From positions 1 to 64,000 of the forward strand of contig CAWFHZ010000020.1 of the NCBI GenBank assembly GCA_963815785.1: 64,000 bases of DNA, read 5' to 3'. Below the pieces are notes generated by a model that had not been told where the DNA came from, made no database searches, and saw nothing but the letters and a program-made list of their open reading frames with translations. Origin of the DNA: DATFVA01 sp963815785. Lineage in GTDB: Bacteria; Bacteroidota; Ignavibacteria; Ignavibacteriales; Ignavibacteriaceae. Shown here in pieces: positions 25,501 through 36,055 of this stretch. Positions within the stretch are counted from its first letter, which is position 1, and each line of letters starts with the position of its first letter. The position numbers and the translations under genes were made by a program.

Positions 25501-26088
25501 ATGAAAAAGCTTACTCACGACGAAATCTCTGAAAAGAGATACACGCTTGAAAATCTCCATAAAACAAAAAAGCTTCCGGTCTATGTGCTGTTAAACAGTA
25601 TAAGAAGTAATTATAATGTTGGTTCAATTTTCCGGACTTCAGATGGAGCAATGATTGAAAGGCTTTATTTATGCGGCTATACTCCACATCCCCCAAAATC
25701 CGAAGAACAGATTGAAGAGAAAAAATCCACTTCTGGTAAAAAGGAAATATTAAAAACTGCGCTCGGTTCTACGGAAAGTGTTTCATGGGAATATGTAAAG
25801 AATCCGGTTGATGTTATTAAAAAGTTGAAGAATGATGGTGTAAAGATCTGCGCACTTGAGTTGACGTCAAAAAGTAATAATTATTATGATATCAAAAAAT
25901 CCGACTTCCCTCTTTGTTTAATTGTTGGGAATGAAATTACTGGAGTTGCACAGGAGCTAATTGATTTGTGCGATTTTTCAATTGAGATTCCTCAGTATGG
26001 AATCAAGCAGTCACTAAATGTAGCTGTGGCTTACGGAATTGCTGTATTTGAATTAAGAAAAATTTTCGATACTACGTCCAACGAATAA
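25501..26088 (+). CDS. TrmH family RNA methyltransferase
   Basis: A 195-residue SPOUT-fold methyltransferase acting on rRNA or tRNA ribose. The three knot motifs are NSIRSNYNVGSIFRTSDG, LIVGNEITGV and IPQYGIKQSLNVAVAYGIAV. The ATG at 25,501, just after the rlmN stop, is chosen as the start; the frame continues upstream into rlmN with a TGCGG-rich unlikely N-terminus. The target nucleotide is unknown. It ends one base from the convergent AlbA gene. Confidence 0.9.
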   Translation: MKKLTHDEISEKRYTLENLHKTKKLPVYVLLNSIRSNYNVGSIFRTSDGAMIERLYLCGYTPHPPKSEEQIEEKKSTSGKKEILKTALGSTESVSWEYVKNPVDVIKKLKNDGVKICALELTSKSNNYYDIKKSDFPLCLIVGNEITGVAQELIDLCDFSIEIPQYGIKQSLNVAVAYGIAVFELRKIFDTTSNE

Positions 26089-26089
26089 A

Positions 26090-26743
26090 TTAGATAAGAG
26101 TAAAAAATTCTTCCCCATTGTCTTTTGTGTGAATTAAAAGCAGGTTCGCTCTTACCATTTTAACAAGAGTTCTCGATGCTCTTCTTTCAGAAATATTGAC
26201 AAAATCACTCAACTCTTTTACAGAAATTGTTTCATGTTTTTTAAGATGATCAAAAACAAATTTTTCATTCGATCCTATAAAATACTTGGTAAGACCTAAA
26301 TCCTGTGTCTGAGCCCGAAGTATTCTTACCATTTCCTTGCTTGCCTGGATACTTTTATCATTAACACGAACAAGGACAACAGATTTATTTAAATCGAGAT
26401 CATCCAGATAATCCTGAAGCCGGTGAGGTTTATTGTCGGACTCCGGTACCGACGCGATTACAACTTCTTTTCCGTTTATATCAAGAAAATCAAGTTCATA
26501 TTCAACAGGCGGCTCACAATAATTGAGTGCAGCATCTTTAATTAATTCAGCTTCTGATTTTTCGCTTTCTACACCAACAATTTCTTTATCATCATCAACT
26601 CCGAAAAGGATATATCCCCCCCGGGTATTTGCAAATGCAATCATTTCTCTTGCAATTTTTTCAGAGGTTGAAAATTTTCTTTTAAATTCTATTTGAAGGC
26701 TTTCACCTTCTTCAATTAAATCAAAAAAATCTTTCCTTTTCAT
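26090..26743 (-). CDS. Schlafen-AlbA_2 domain transcriptional regulator
   Basis: A 217-residue protein with an N-terminal AlbA_2 (Schlafen-type) domain: GESLQIEFKRKFS, IAFANTRGGYILFGVDDDKEIVGV and later VRVNDKSIQAS. The C-terminal 60 residues (HETISVKELSDFVNISERRASRTLVKMVRANLL) look like a winged helix. The combination suggests a nucleic-acid-binding regulator. Its ATG shares a base with the mtgA stop (TAATG), so it is second in that operon. Confidence 0.8.
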   Translation of the reverse strand: MKRKDFFDLIEEGESLQIEFKRKFSTSEKIAREMIAFANTRGGYILFGVDDDKEIVGVESEKSEAELIKDAALNYCEPPVEYELDFLDINGKEVVIASVPESDNKPHRLQDYLDDLDLNKSVVLVRVNDKSIQASKEMVRILRAQTQDLGLTKYFIGSNEKFVFDHLKKHETISVKELSDFVNISERRASRTLVKMVRANLLLIHTKDNGEEFFTLI

Positions 26744-27492
26744 TATTCATCCGGGAACAGTATTATATCATTTAACCTGGCACGAATAATAGATGCTCTT
26801 CTAAGAACATAGCGTGAATTCTGATCCGGCGGGTGGATTAGAGGTGAAGGGAGAACAGCAGCAAGACGGCAGCATTCAATCGTATTTAATTCATTGGGTT
26901 CTTTATTAAAATATTTTTCGGATGCAGCACCAATTCCAAATACGCCGTCCCCCCATTCAACAGCATTTATGTAAGATTGGAGAATTGATTTTTTACTTAA
27001 TTCTTTTTCCATTCTTAAAGTGGTTATTAATTCTTTACCTTTTCTGAAGACTGACTTTTCGGTTGTGAAAAATAAATTCTTTGCGAGCTGCATTGTGAGT
27101 GTGCTTCCGCCACGATAAATTTTTCTTTTTCTTTTATTCTGGCGTAAAGCTAAATTTAATTCCTTCCAGTCAATTCCTTTGTGAGTAAAAAAAGACCCGT
27201 CTTCCATTGAAATTATTGCTTTCAGAAGATTAGGATTGACATTATTTATGCTTGTCCAGGACTGCCGCGGATAAAACAACATATTATTCTCAATAGCTCT
27301 CTGTTCCATCAGAGATGTAATCCGAAAATGATAATATTCGAAATAGGGAATCTGAAATGCCGGGAGACTGAAGTAAAGAAGAAATAAAATATATGAAAAA
27401 AATGAAATGAATTTTCGTTTTTTCAGACGGGGCAGAATTCTATTAAAAAATTCACCAAGTTCATTTTCGGGGAACTGCAAAGATGAAATCAT
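26743..27492 (-). CDS. mtgA: Monofunctional peptidoglycan glycosyltransferase
   Basis: Polymerises lipid II glycan strands at the inner membrane. After one N-terminal helix (about 32-48) the GT51 motifs appear in order: MEDGSFFTHKGID (catalytic Glu), RGGSTLTMQLAKNLF, KGKELITTLRMEKELSKKSILQSYINAVEWGDGVFGIGAA and LAAVLPSP. No transpeptidase domain follows, so it is the monofunctional type at 249 residues. Confidence 0.93.
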   Translation of the reverse strand: MISSLQFPENELGEFFNRILPRLKKRKFISFFSYILFLLYFSLPAFQIPYFEYYHFRITSLMEQRAIENNMLFYPRQSWTSINNVNPNLLKAIISMEDGSFFTHKGIDWKELNLALRQNKRKRKIYRGGSTLTMQLAKNLFFTTEKSVFRKGKELITTLRMEKELSKKSILQSYINAVEWGDGVFGIGAASEKYFNKEPNELNTIECCRLAAVLPSPLIHPPDQNSRYVLRRASIIRARLNDIILFPDE

Positions 27493-27526
27493 ATTATCCC
27501 TGATCGTGATCTTTCAAAAAGAATTT

Positions 27527-29956
27527 TTATTTTTTTCGCTTAATAATCCCGGGATTGAGAGAGTCATTTTCAGATTCAGATTTTTTCTGCAGCTCTTCAA
27601 TAGTCTGCTCATCATTCCTTCGTAAAGAATCAATTGGAAGCTGGGTTTTATTATTCAGAGAATCTCTATCCTGGTCGTTTCGATTTATATTATGCTCGTC
27701 AATCTGAACGGGAGGTATTTTCAGCTTAGTCTTAACCGTATCCGCAGGCTGCAATTTAATTTTTAATGAGTCAGTTCTCGATAGGGAATCAAGTCTGAGA
27801 GCTTCAATTTTTTTAAGTGAATCCTCCCGGGCTTTGGCAAGACGTAGCTGCTCCTGATTATAAAAATTAATTTTTTGAGAAATCTTATTAGCGTAAATTG
27901 TTGCAGGGTATTTCAATTTGAGCGAATCATACAAGGTTGCTGCTGAATCAAGCTGATCAAGTTTATTCTCGAGAATCCAGCCTGAAGCATATAAAGCTTT
28001 TGGTGCAAGCGGTGAAGCCGGATATTGATTGTAGATAACACTAAACTTAACAAGAGATGAATCATATTTATCATCAAGCATTTCTTTCTCCGCCGATGCG
28101 TAAATATCTTCTGCCGGATCAAAATTTAAATCGATTAAGGGTTTACCCATTTTATTTGCAGCAGCATTAACTATAGTTTGGTCTTTATAATTTGTATAAA
28201 TTATATTAAAAAGACTGTCCGCTTTTACTGAATCATTTTTTGTGAGATAATAACTTCCAAGAGCGTAAAGCGTTCGGGCAGTATAATTAGGGTTTGGATT
28301 TGACTCAAGAGTTTTCGTGTAATATGTGTAAGCAGAATCAGGAATATTAAACTCGGTAAAGAATAGATTTCCCAGCTCAAACCTGTCCTTCGTAATTAAG
28401 GATTGCAAAGAATCCACGGAAAGATTAGGTGCAACAGGAGGTTCTTTACCATTCATTAATTCCTTAACTCTTTTTTCAAAATTGGGGGACCTGATTGATG
28501 AGAGAAGATTATTCTTATTTTTAAGGCTGTCAATAGGATTAGTTATTACTGTATCGGTAATAGTAATAGTTTGACCAAATTGATCTAAAACTTTTTGACC
28601 GAATTGATTAAGACTGTCTCTCTTAACTACGGTTGTATCTATCTTCAAACCTGTAGTATCCTGCGCAAAAAGAGCGGAATCCATTTTGGCACGTACTTCT
28701 GCAAACTCCTGTTCAGCAACAACCTGTTGTTCTATATCTTTTCTTTCGTTGTAATAATCAGTTGAGTCTTTTGTAAACTGTTCAGGATTTTCAGCATAAA
28801 ACTGTTTTTTCAAATTCGAATTCAATGAAGTCCGTAAAGCAAGGTACTTCTTAAATAACTGAGCTTTTTGATTTGAAGAGGTGAGATATTCCGGAGGGGC
28901 TGCGGATGTTGCTGCTTTCGAATAATAGGTATTGGCGCTGTCAAAGTTCAGGTAATGTGTTTCAAAAATCTGTCCCAGTTCAAACCGTGCAATTCCGGCA
29001 TTTAAAGAACTTTTGTAGGTTGTATCAACTTTAACAAGAACATCAACTGCTTCCTGGTATTGATTTAATTTAGCGAGTGTTTTACCTCTTTCCAGATCAA
29101 TCTCATCGTAATTATCAGAATATTTGTCCTCCGATTTCATATCTTCAAAGACTGTAAGAGCCTCTTCATTATGGTCCGCTTCCCTTAACGCTTTTCCAAG
29201 TTCAAGTTTGGCAGAATATTGCGTATCATACGAAGGGGAAAATTCAAATACGTTTTTGAAAGCAGTAATGGCATTTTCCAGATCATTTACTTTCTCATAT
29301 AATTTACCAAGCTCAAATTCAATTTCTGCGTTTATTTCATCATCATCAGATTGTTTAAGATAATCAGTAGAAGCAGTTATTGCACCCGAATAATCTTCCT
29401 GTGCTATCTTATATTTAATTTCCTCAAGAAAAGCTGCAGTAACAAACTCATCTTCTCCTTCTTCAATTGCTTTATTCTTCACTGTTTCCAGTGTTGTCAG
29501 TCCGTCATCATATTCTTTCAACCTCATCTGGGTTTTACCCGTCCATAATTCCGTCTCAAGAATCAAATCACTTTTGGGTTGCGTTGCAATTAGCTCCTGA
29601 AACTTACGCAAAGCTTTTAGGTAGTTCCTCTGGTAATAGAATGATTTACCAAGCATAAGAAGAGCCTTATCCACATAAGAAGAATTTGAATGGAACTGAA
29701 GGATTGATGAACATTTATCTATCACTTTGGAAAGCTGCTGGTTTACAGCTCCGGCAGTTGTTTCTTCTTCATTAGAAAATAGATCTTTCTTTTGAGATTG
29801 AATAGTTTCCTCCGCACTGTCAAAAAGATCTTTCGTATCGTAATAAAGATTAAAGTATGTTGTGAAATCATGCCACACACCGCATCCGCTTATGGACAAT
29901 CCGGCAAACAGCAGAAAGATAAAAAATAAACCAGGAATAAATCTTTTAAAAAGCAT
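27527..29956 (-). CDS. Large TPR lipoprotein, possibly PorW/SprE-like
   Basis: An 809-residue lipoprotein. The signal ends in LSISGC, and the mature start CGVWHDFTTYFNLYYDTKDLF precedes many TPR-like helix pairs (YLKALRKFQEL, LENAITAFKNVFEF, YDSSLVKFSVIYNQYP). The C-terminus is rich in Asp/Ser/Lys and disordered. The layout matches T9SS-associated periplasmic lipoproteins PorW/SprE, and this genome uses T9SS, but repeats make the match weak. It may equally be another envelope scaffold. Confidence 0.7.
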   Translation of the reverse strand: MLFKRFIPGLFFIFLLFAGLSISGCGVWHDFTTYFNLYYDTKDLFDSAEETIQSQKKDLFSNEEETTAGAVNQQLSKVIDKCSSILQFHSNSSYVDKALLMLGKSFYYQRNYLKALRKFQELIATQPKSDLILETELWTGKTQMRLKEYDDGLTTLETVKNKAIEEGEDEFVTAAFLEEIKYKIAQEDYSGAITASTDYLKQSDDDEINAEIEFELGKLYEKVNDLENAITAFKNVFEFSPSYDTQYSAKLELGKALREADHNEEALTVFEDMKSEDKYSDNYDEIDLERGKTLAKLNQYQEAVDVLVKVDTTYKSSLNAGIARFELGQIFETHYLNFDSANTYYSKAATSAAPPEYLTSSNQKAQLFKKYLALRTSLNSNLKKQFYAENPEQFTKDSTDYYNERKDIEQQVVAEQEFAEVRAKMDSALFAQDTTGLKIDTTVVKRDSLNQFGQKVLDQFGQTITITDTVITNPIDSLKNKNNLLSSIRSPNFEKRVKELMNGKEPPVAPNLSVDSLQSLITKDRFELGNLFFTEFNIPDSAYTYYTKTLESNPNPNYTARTLYALGSYYLTKNDSVKADSLFNIIYTNYKDQTIVNAAANKMGKPLIDLNFDPAEDIYASAEKEMLDDKYDSSLVKFSVIYNQYPASPLAPKALYASGWILENKLDQLDSAATLYDSLKLKYPATIYANKISQKINFYNQEQLRLAKAREDSLKKIEALRLDSLSRTDSLKIKLQPADTVKTKLKIPPVQIDEHNINRNDQDRDSLNNKTQLPIDSLRRNDEQTIEELQKKSESENDSLNPGIIKRKK

Positions 29957-30021
29957 AATTCAAGCTAAAAAAGAATAAAAAAAAGTAAAAGGTAAAAGAT
30001 CCCGCCTACCGGCATTCAGGT

Positions 30022-30360
30022 TTACAAGGCTTCCTTGCCGGATTCTTCAGTCCTGATTCTTATTACATCCTGAATATCAGAAATAAAAATTTTGCCATCA
30101 CCAACCTGTCCAGTCTTAGCAGATCGGATAATAGCTTCAATAACTTTTTCTGCTTTTTCCTTCTCAACCACAACTTCAATTTTTATTTTAGGGATGAATT
30201 CGATCCGGTATTCGCTTCCCCTGTAAGTTTCGGTATGCCCTTTTTGCCTGCCATATCCGCGGACTTCTGTAATTGTTAATCCCCTTATTCCTTCCTCAAC
30301 AAGAGCTTCTTTGACTTCATCTAATTTGAAAGGACGAATGATCGCCTCAATTTTTTTCAT
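30022..30360 (-). CDS. glnB: Nitrogen regulatory protein P-II
   Basis: A 112-residue trimeric sensor of 2-oxoglutarate, ATP/ADP and nitrogen status. It starts MKKIEAIIRPFKLDEVKEAL and has the T-loop GYGRQKGHTETYRGSEY with Tyr51, the uridylylation site in enteric PII. The B and C loops TGQVGDGKIF and IRIRTEES are intact. The ATG at 30,360 is chosen because the conserved N-terminus begins there. It lies 11 bases after secA. GlnE, a partner in nitrogen control, is encoded at 37,360. Confidence 0.95.
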   Translation of the reverse strand: MKKIEAIIRPFKLDEVKEALVEEGIRGLTITEVRGYGRQKGHTETYRGSEYRIEFIPKIKIEVVVEKEKAEKVIEAIIRSAKTGQVGDGKIFISDIQDVIRIRTEESGKEAL

Positions 30361-30371
30361 TAAGAAACCCT

Positions 30372-33300
30372 CTATTTTCCGTGACAATGTTTATATTTTT
30401 TTCCGCTGCCGCATGGACAAGGATCATTTCTTCCAACCTTATCACCTACCTGAACCGGCTGAACTTTTCCGCCCTGTTCCGGGCTTGCCTGTCCCGGTCT
30501 GCTGCCTGAAGATGACAATCCTATATTCGTTGCACTTTGCTTACTTTCGGTCATCCTTGCAGGCTGGCGTCTTCTCCTGTTCTGTACTTCATCCGGTGCC
30601 TGCGGGAAAAACTTAAATGCAAATGAAACAACTTCATTTCTGATATCATCCAGCAGTGAAACAAATATTTTAAAAGCTTCTCCTTTATACTCAATTAAAG
30701 GATCTTTCTGACCATAGGCTCTAAGTCCGATTCCTTCTTTTAAATCATCCATCTCACGAAGATGTTCTTTCCATTTTTGATCGATTACACTTAGAACAGC
30801 ATACCGTTCCAATCTTGCCATAAGTTCGGAACCAATTATTTCCTCTTTCTTTTTATAAAATATCCTGGCATTTTCAAGAATCCGGTCTTTAATTCCCTGG
30901 TTGCCGAGAGTTTCAAATTCGGTCGGATCAAGCTTAACTTCAACCAGGAGTTTCTGAAGAATTTCTTCTCTAATACTTTCAGCCTGAACTTCATTAAAGT
31001 TTTCATCAACCACTTCGGAAACGTATTCTTCAAGGTAATCAAAAATTTCGCTTTTAAGCCTGTCACCGGACAGAGCTCTCTGGCGGCGCGTATAAATAAC
31101 TTCTCTCTGCTGATTCATTGTATCATCATATTCAAGAAGTCTTTTACGTATAGCAAAGTTATTTTCTTCAACTTTCTTCTGTGCTCTTTCAACGGACTTG
31201 GTAATCATTGGATGCTGAATTACCTCACCTTCCTTGATTCCGATTCGTCCCATTACAGATGAAATTCTGTCGCTGCCGAATAAACGCATTAAATCATCTT
31301 CAAGCGAAATAAAAAATTTAGTTGTACCCGGGTCACCCTGTCTACCGGAACGACCTCTTAACTGACGGTCAATTCTTCTGGATTCGTGTCTCTCTGTACC
31401 AAGTATGAATAATCCGTTTCTTTCACGAACCCCGTTACCGAGTTTAATATCTGTACCACGACCAGCCATATTGGTGGCGATAGTAACTGCGCCAACCTCA
31501 CCTGCGTGTGCAACAATTTCAGCCTCACGCTGATGTTGTTTTGCATTCAGAACGTTATGCGGAATTCCTTTTCTCTTCAACATTCTTGATAATGTTTCAG
31601 ATACATCAACAGAAGTTGTACCGACCAAAACCGGTCTGCCTTCTTTTCTCAATTCTTCAATTTTTTCTATTACTGAATTTAATTTCTCACTCTTTGTTCT
31701 GTATACTGCGTCATCCTGATCATCTCTTACTACAGGCTTATTAGTAGGCACTACCACAACTGCAAGTTTATAAATCTCGAAGAATTCACCTTCTTCAGTT
31801 TCTGCAGTACCTGTCATTCCAGCAAGCTTGTTGTACATTCTGAAGTAATTCTGAAGTGTAATTGTTGCGAGAGTCTGGCTGTCACGTTCTACTTTAACAT
31901 TTTCTTTTGCTTCAATTGCCTGGTGTAATCCGTCAGAATATCTTCTGCCCGGAAGAATACGACCGGTAAATTCATCTACAATTGCAATTTTGCCATCTTC
32001 AGTAACAACATATTCATCATCTTTCTCGAATAAAGTGTACGCTTTTAAGAGCTGATGAATTGTATGAATTCTGTCGCTGCTTTCTGAATAGTTATGATAA
32101 AGTATATCTTTCTGTTTAATTTTTTCTTCGGGAGAAATCGATTCATCATTTTCAAGTTTGCTCATTTCAGTCCCAAGGTCGGGAAGAATGAAATAATTTT
32201 TTTCCATTCCACTTCCTTTAGCAAGTTCTTCCCTACCCTTTTCAGTTAAATCAATTGTATTGTTTTTTTCATCGATGACAAAGTAAAGTTCATCATCAAT
32301 TATATGCATATTCTTCGCTTTTTCCCTGAGAAATTCCATCTCTGTTGACTGCATCAATTTTTTCTTTTCCGGATCACTTAAAAGCTTTGCCAGTTTACTA
32401 TGTTTTGGTAATCCTCTGCTTGCACGGAGAAGATGAATACCTCCTTCGGATATATTTGCTTTGTCATTTCCATCTCCATCTAAAGCAGTCTCTGCATCCT
32501 GAACGAACTTTGAGACAAGAGCTGTTTGCAGTCTGTATAATTTTTCAACTTTAGGTTTCATTTCATTGAACTTGTGATCATCTACCTCAACAGCACCGGA
32601 AATTATTAATGGTGTTCTTGCTTCATCTATTAATACTGAATCAACCTCATCAACTATTGCATAATTATGTTCCCGCTGAACCTGGTGATCTTTATCAACA
32701 GACATGTTATCACGCAGATAATCGAAACCAAATTCATTATTGGTTCCATAAGTAATATCACACTTGTATTGTTCTTTTCTCTGTTCAGAACTCATGGTAT
32801 TAATTATACACCCAACGGTGAGTCCGTGATATTTAAATATTTCACCCATCCACTCACTGTCACGTTTAGCCAGGTAATCGTTAACGGTAATAAGGTGAAC
32901 CCCGCGTCCGGTGAGTGCATTTAGATAAAGTGGTAAGGTGGCAACAAGAGTTTTGCCTTCACCTGTAGCCATTTCAGCTATTTTTCCCTGGTGAAGTACG
33001 ACACCTCCCATCAACTGTACATCATAAGGAACCATATCCCAGGAAATTTTTGAGCCGGCAATTATCCAGCTTGTACCTAATAGTCTTTCACAGGTTGATT
33101 TAACAACTGCAAAAGCCTCCGGTAATAGCTGATCCAGAATTTCTTCATACTTATCGTTTAACTCATCTTCAAGTTTATCAAGTTCATCATAAGCTGCATT
33201 GCGATCAAAATCTTCATCAGATTGAAGCTGTAACTTTATTTCGTCTATTTTGCCTTTTGTTTCAGAAATATATTCCTGAATTTTCTCCTTAAACTCGGTT

Positions 33301-33437
33301 GTTTTAGCTTTAATTTCGTCATCTGAAAGGTTTTTTATCTTTTCATATTCCTGGTTTATTTCATCAACAATAGGCCATAATTCTTTAATATCTTTTGTGT
33401 TTTTATCTCCAAAGACCTTCTTAATAATATTTAACAT
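30372..33437 (-). CDS. secA: Preprotein translocase ATPase SecA
   Basis: Drives Sec-dependent export through SecYEG. The 1,021-residue protein has Walker A ATGEGKTLVATLP, DEVDSVLIDEARTPL, the preprotein crosslinking region, a second NBD with AGRGTDIKLG and RQLRGRSGRQGDPG, and a C-terminal SEC-C zinc motif CPCGSGKKYKHCHG. It carries acidic insertions in the first NBD, as in other Bacteroidota-type SecA, which explains the greater length. glnB follows directly. Confidence 0.97.
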   Translation of the reverse strand: MLNIIKKVFGDKNTKDIKELWPIVDEINQEYEKIKNLSDDEIKAKTTEFKEKIQEYISETKGKIDEIKLQLQSDEDFDRNAAYDELDKLEDELNDKYEEILDQLLPEAFAVVKSTCERLLGTSWIIAGSKISWDMVPYDVQLMGGVVLHQGKIAEMATGEGKTLVATLPLYLNALTGRGVHLITVNDYLAKRDSEWMGEIFKYHGLTVGCIINTMSSEQRKEQYKCDITYGTNNEFGFDYLRDNMSVDKDHQVQREHNYAIVDEVDSVLIDEARTPLIISGAVEVDDHKFNEMKPKVEKLYRLQTALVSKFVQDAETALDGDGNDKANISEGGIHLLRASRGLPKHSKLAKLLSDPEKKKLMQSTEMEFLREKAKNMHIIDDELYFVIDEKNNTIDLTEKGREELAKGSGMEKNYFILPDLGTEMSKLENDESISPEEKIKQKDILYHNYSESSDRIHTIHQLLKAYTLFEKDDEYVVTEDGKIAIVDEFTGRILPGRRYSDGLHQAIEAKENVKVERDSQTLATITLQNYFRMYNKLAGMTGTAETEEGEFFEIYKLAVVVVPTNKPVVRDDQDDAVYRTKSEKLNSVIEKIEELRKEGRPVLVGTTSVDVSETLSRMLKRKGIPHNVLNAKQHQREAEIVAHAGEVGAVTIATNMAGRGTDIKLGNGVRERNGLFILGTERHESRRIDRQLRGRSGRQGDPGTTKFFISLEDDLMRLFGSDRISSVMGRIGIKEGEVIQHPMITKSVERAQKKVEENNFAIRKRLLEYDDTMNQQREVIYTRRQRALSGDRLKSEIFDYLEEYVSEVVDENFNEVQAESIREEILQKLLVEVKLDPTEFETLGNQGIKDRILENARIFYKKKEEIIGSELMARLERYAVLSVIDQKWKEHLREMDDLKEGIGLRAYGQKDPLIEYKGEAFKIFVSLLDDIRNEVVSFAFKFFPQAPDEVQNRRRRQPARMTESKQSATNIGLSSSGSRPGQASPEQGGKVQPVQVGDKVGRNDPCPCGSGKKYKHCHGK

Positions 33438-33641
33438 TTACTCATTTTCTCCGTTGGTATTGAACATCAAAATTAAACATTGAATGTTTGAATTGCAATT
33501 TAGGAAGTTATCCCCTTTTATCTATTTGATCATCATAAGTTCGTGAAAACTATGGGTTTAGAATATTATATTTGTCTCGAAAAGCGAAATATTCATACCA
33601 AAAATCGGGGCATATATTCAGGCTATTTTTACACCGGATGC

Positions 33642-34335
33642 TCAAAAAGGATTTGTAGCCCAAACCATAAATTCAGGAATAAACCCGCGGTCATCCATTT
33701 CCAGCACAGAAACAATTGAATGTGCAATTTCTTTTCCTCTTAACCTGTTGCTCACTTCTTCGGTTTCTCTTCCGCCGAAAGATGTTCTTACTTCGCTCGG
33801 GTTAATACACATAACTCTTACATTAAATTTTCTCAGTTCTGCCTGCCAGCAGATTGTTAACCCTCTTAACGCAAATTTAGATGAAGCATAAACAGAACCG
33901 CCTGCGTATCCTTTTACTCCCGCAGTGGAAGCAATATTGATAATATTTCCCGATTTCTGTTTCTTAAATATTTCTGCGGCTTTCTGCGACATCATTGCGG
34001 CACCGAAAACATTTACCGAGTAAACTTTTTCAAAATCTTCACAGGTTAATTTATCAACTTCACCGCCTCCTGCAATTCCGGCATTGTTTATAAGACAATC
34101 CAGCTTACCGAACTCTCTCATAAATATATCGTAAGTTTTCTCAATGTCTTCCTGTTTTGCAACATCTGCGTGAATCGGGAAAGCTTTTATTTCTTTTGCA
34201 GTTTTTTCCAGCCTGTCTTTTCCTCTTGCTGTAATTGCAACTTTTCCGCCTTTTTCAATTAACATTTGTGCTGCTGTCTTTTCCAATTCCTGAACTTCCG
34301 CCTGTGATAAGAAATGTTGAATCTTTGATCTGCAT
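33642..34335 (-). pseudogene. Short-chain dehydrogenase/reductase, frameshifted
   Basis: A Rossmann-fold oxidoreductase with NNAG, the SxnYxxxK active site (IASTAG then VYASSKFAL) and a PSEVRT loop. The continuous frame has a nonsense N-terminus. A different frame starting at the ATG at 34,335 gives MQIKDSTFLITGGSSGIGK, the expected NAD(P)-binding TGxxxGIG motif, preceded by an excellent AAAGGAGAAACT site. Removing one base from the T4 run at 34,279-34,282 joins it to TAAQMLIEKGGKVAI. The substrate is unknown. Confidence 0.82.
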
Positions 34336-34359
34336 AGTTTCTCCTTTTTTATTTTCAAA

Positions 34360-34718
34360 ACTAAATAAAAAACAATGAGTTAAAAGTGATTTGTATTTTT
34401 TGGTTAAGTGAACAGCGGGATTTTATTACCCCACGACTTAAGTCGTTGTCGAAAATGATTTACAATGAACACAAGTTGAGTATAAATCAAAATAAACTGT
34501 ATGTCTCAGGTAGATAAAATAAAACAGTTAATACTTTCTCTTTAAAAGAGAGCTAATTTTTTTAAGTATTATATGTCTTATTTCAGTTTTTGCTAACTTA
34601 TTTTATTTCATTTATTATGGAAATGTTTTTAAACAAAATCGTAATTTTGGGGGGATTTTTATTGCCTACCAACTTTCTACTTACCTTTCACTTTTGAATT
34701 ATTAAATATGTTAGGTGT
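34360..34718. other. AT-rich intergenic stretch
   Basis: About 360 bases between the SDR gene and a decayed gene. I see no supported ORF, RNA or repeat; several T runs and stop codons occur in all frames. Confidence 0.4.
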
Positions 34719-36055
34719 TTATTTTGTTTTAATTTTTGATAAATAAGATTCTGAAAGATGAATTTCCTCAGAATAATTATTTACATCAGCTAATTTTTCA
34801 AATTTATTAAATTCTATTTCAGATTGTCTAAAATCTTCTTTCGCATAATAATTGATTAAGCCAAGACAGAAGTATAATTGAGATTTTTATGTTCAGTGCT
34901 TAAAACCCAAATAATAAATTCTTCTATCTCAAAAATATTTTCATAAGTATACTTTTTTTGGAAAGCTTCTTTATAAATTCTATATGCTTGTTTTAAGTTC
35001 CCTTCATAAGCAAATAAAAATGCATAACTAAATCTCCAAACCGGATTGTTAATTTATTGCATTTTCGAATTTCATTTTTTCAATGGATGTCATTGTTAGA
35101 AAAATAATAAATGGCTTTAAGTAAATGCAAGGAATAATCATTATGTGATATATTTTCAATTTTATCTAAAAAATCTTTTAGTTTATCTAAAGTTTTTGTA
35201 TCACGATAATACCCATTTTGAATAAATAATTCTTGATTGTACAGTGTAAACATTTAAAACCTACTGGGTAATCTTTTTTTGATCTTTAGCAAAGAAGAAT
35301 ATTTGATTGAAGATTTGGCGTTAATAAATTTACTTCTTCAAGTAGTTTCTGAAAATAATTAACTTCTCCAGATAATAGTGAGCTAATGATATAACATATT
35401 TAGAAATTATATAATTAATTCTGACGTGAATTCAAAAGATAATAAATCATTTTCAATTGGAATTAAAAGTTTTTTAGGAAACAATTCTTTGAACTCAAAA
35501 GTGAACTGTTTTTGAATTTCTTTTGGCAAAGGTTTATGAGCAACAATACTCTCTAATTTAAGACGTGATGTTCCTTGCCATTTATTTCCCTCTTTTTGCA
35601 ACTTCCATAAATCATAAATTGTGATCTAGAGCAAATAAAAAATATCTTGAAGCATCAGGTGATGTTAGTTTCTGTGCATAAAATTGTGAGTATTCAATAA
35701 AATTATAGTTTGCGCGAAAATTAATTTGATTAATTAGCTGTTTAAGGTTATTTATAAAATCTTTCGTGATTTTCTCTTTTTCTAACTTACTGTCATAATT
35801 TATTACAACAATAAATCCCAATTTGCCTTTGTTTACTTTTGGTAATCTTGTGGTAAACTTCCAAAAAATAAATGCTATAAAGAGAATAAAAATTATTAAT
35901 GAAAAATAAAATGATGAATACTTCTCAATTTCGACTATCGAAAAAAACCATATTAGAAATATGAAAAGAATTAAAAGAAATATTATGAGGGTACTTTTTT
36001 TATGCCATCCATTCTGCAACAACTCATAAATATCTTTAAACTCAAAATTAAACAT
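34719..36055 (-). pseudogene. Decayed membrane-anchored TPR protein
   Basis: The frame from 36,055 encodes two membrane helices (about residues 22-63) and a soluble part containing KGKLGFIVVINYDSKLEKEK. It breaks near 35,620 into TIYDLWKLQKEGNKWQGTSR, then continues in several frames: ELFIQNGYYRDTKTLDKLKDF, NPVWRFSYAFLFAYEGNLKQ and LINYYAKEDFRQSEIEFNK, to a TAA at 34,719. Helix-pair spacing in the latter half suggests TPR repeats. At least five single-base shifts are needed to read through about 1,340 bases, far denser than elsewhere, so this is probably a real pseudogene. Function unknown. Confidence 0.65.
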
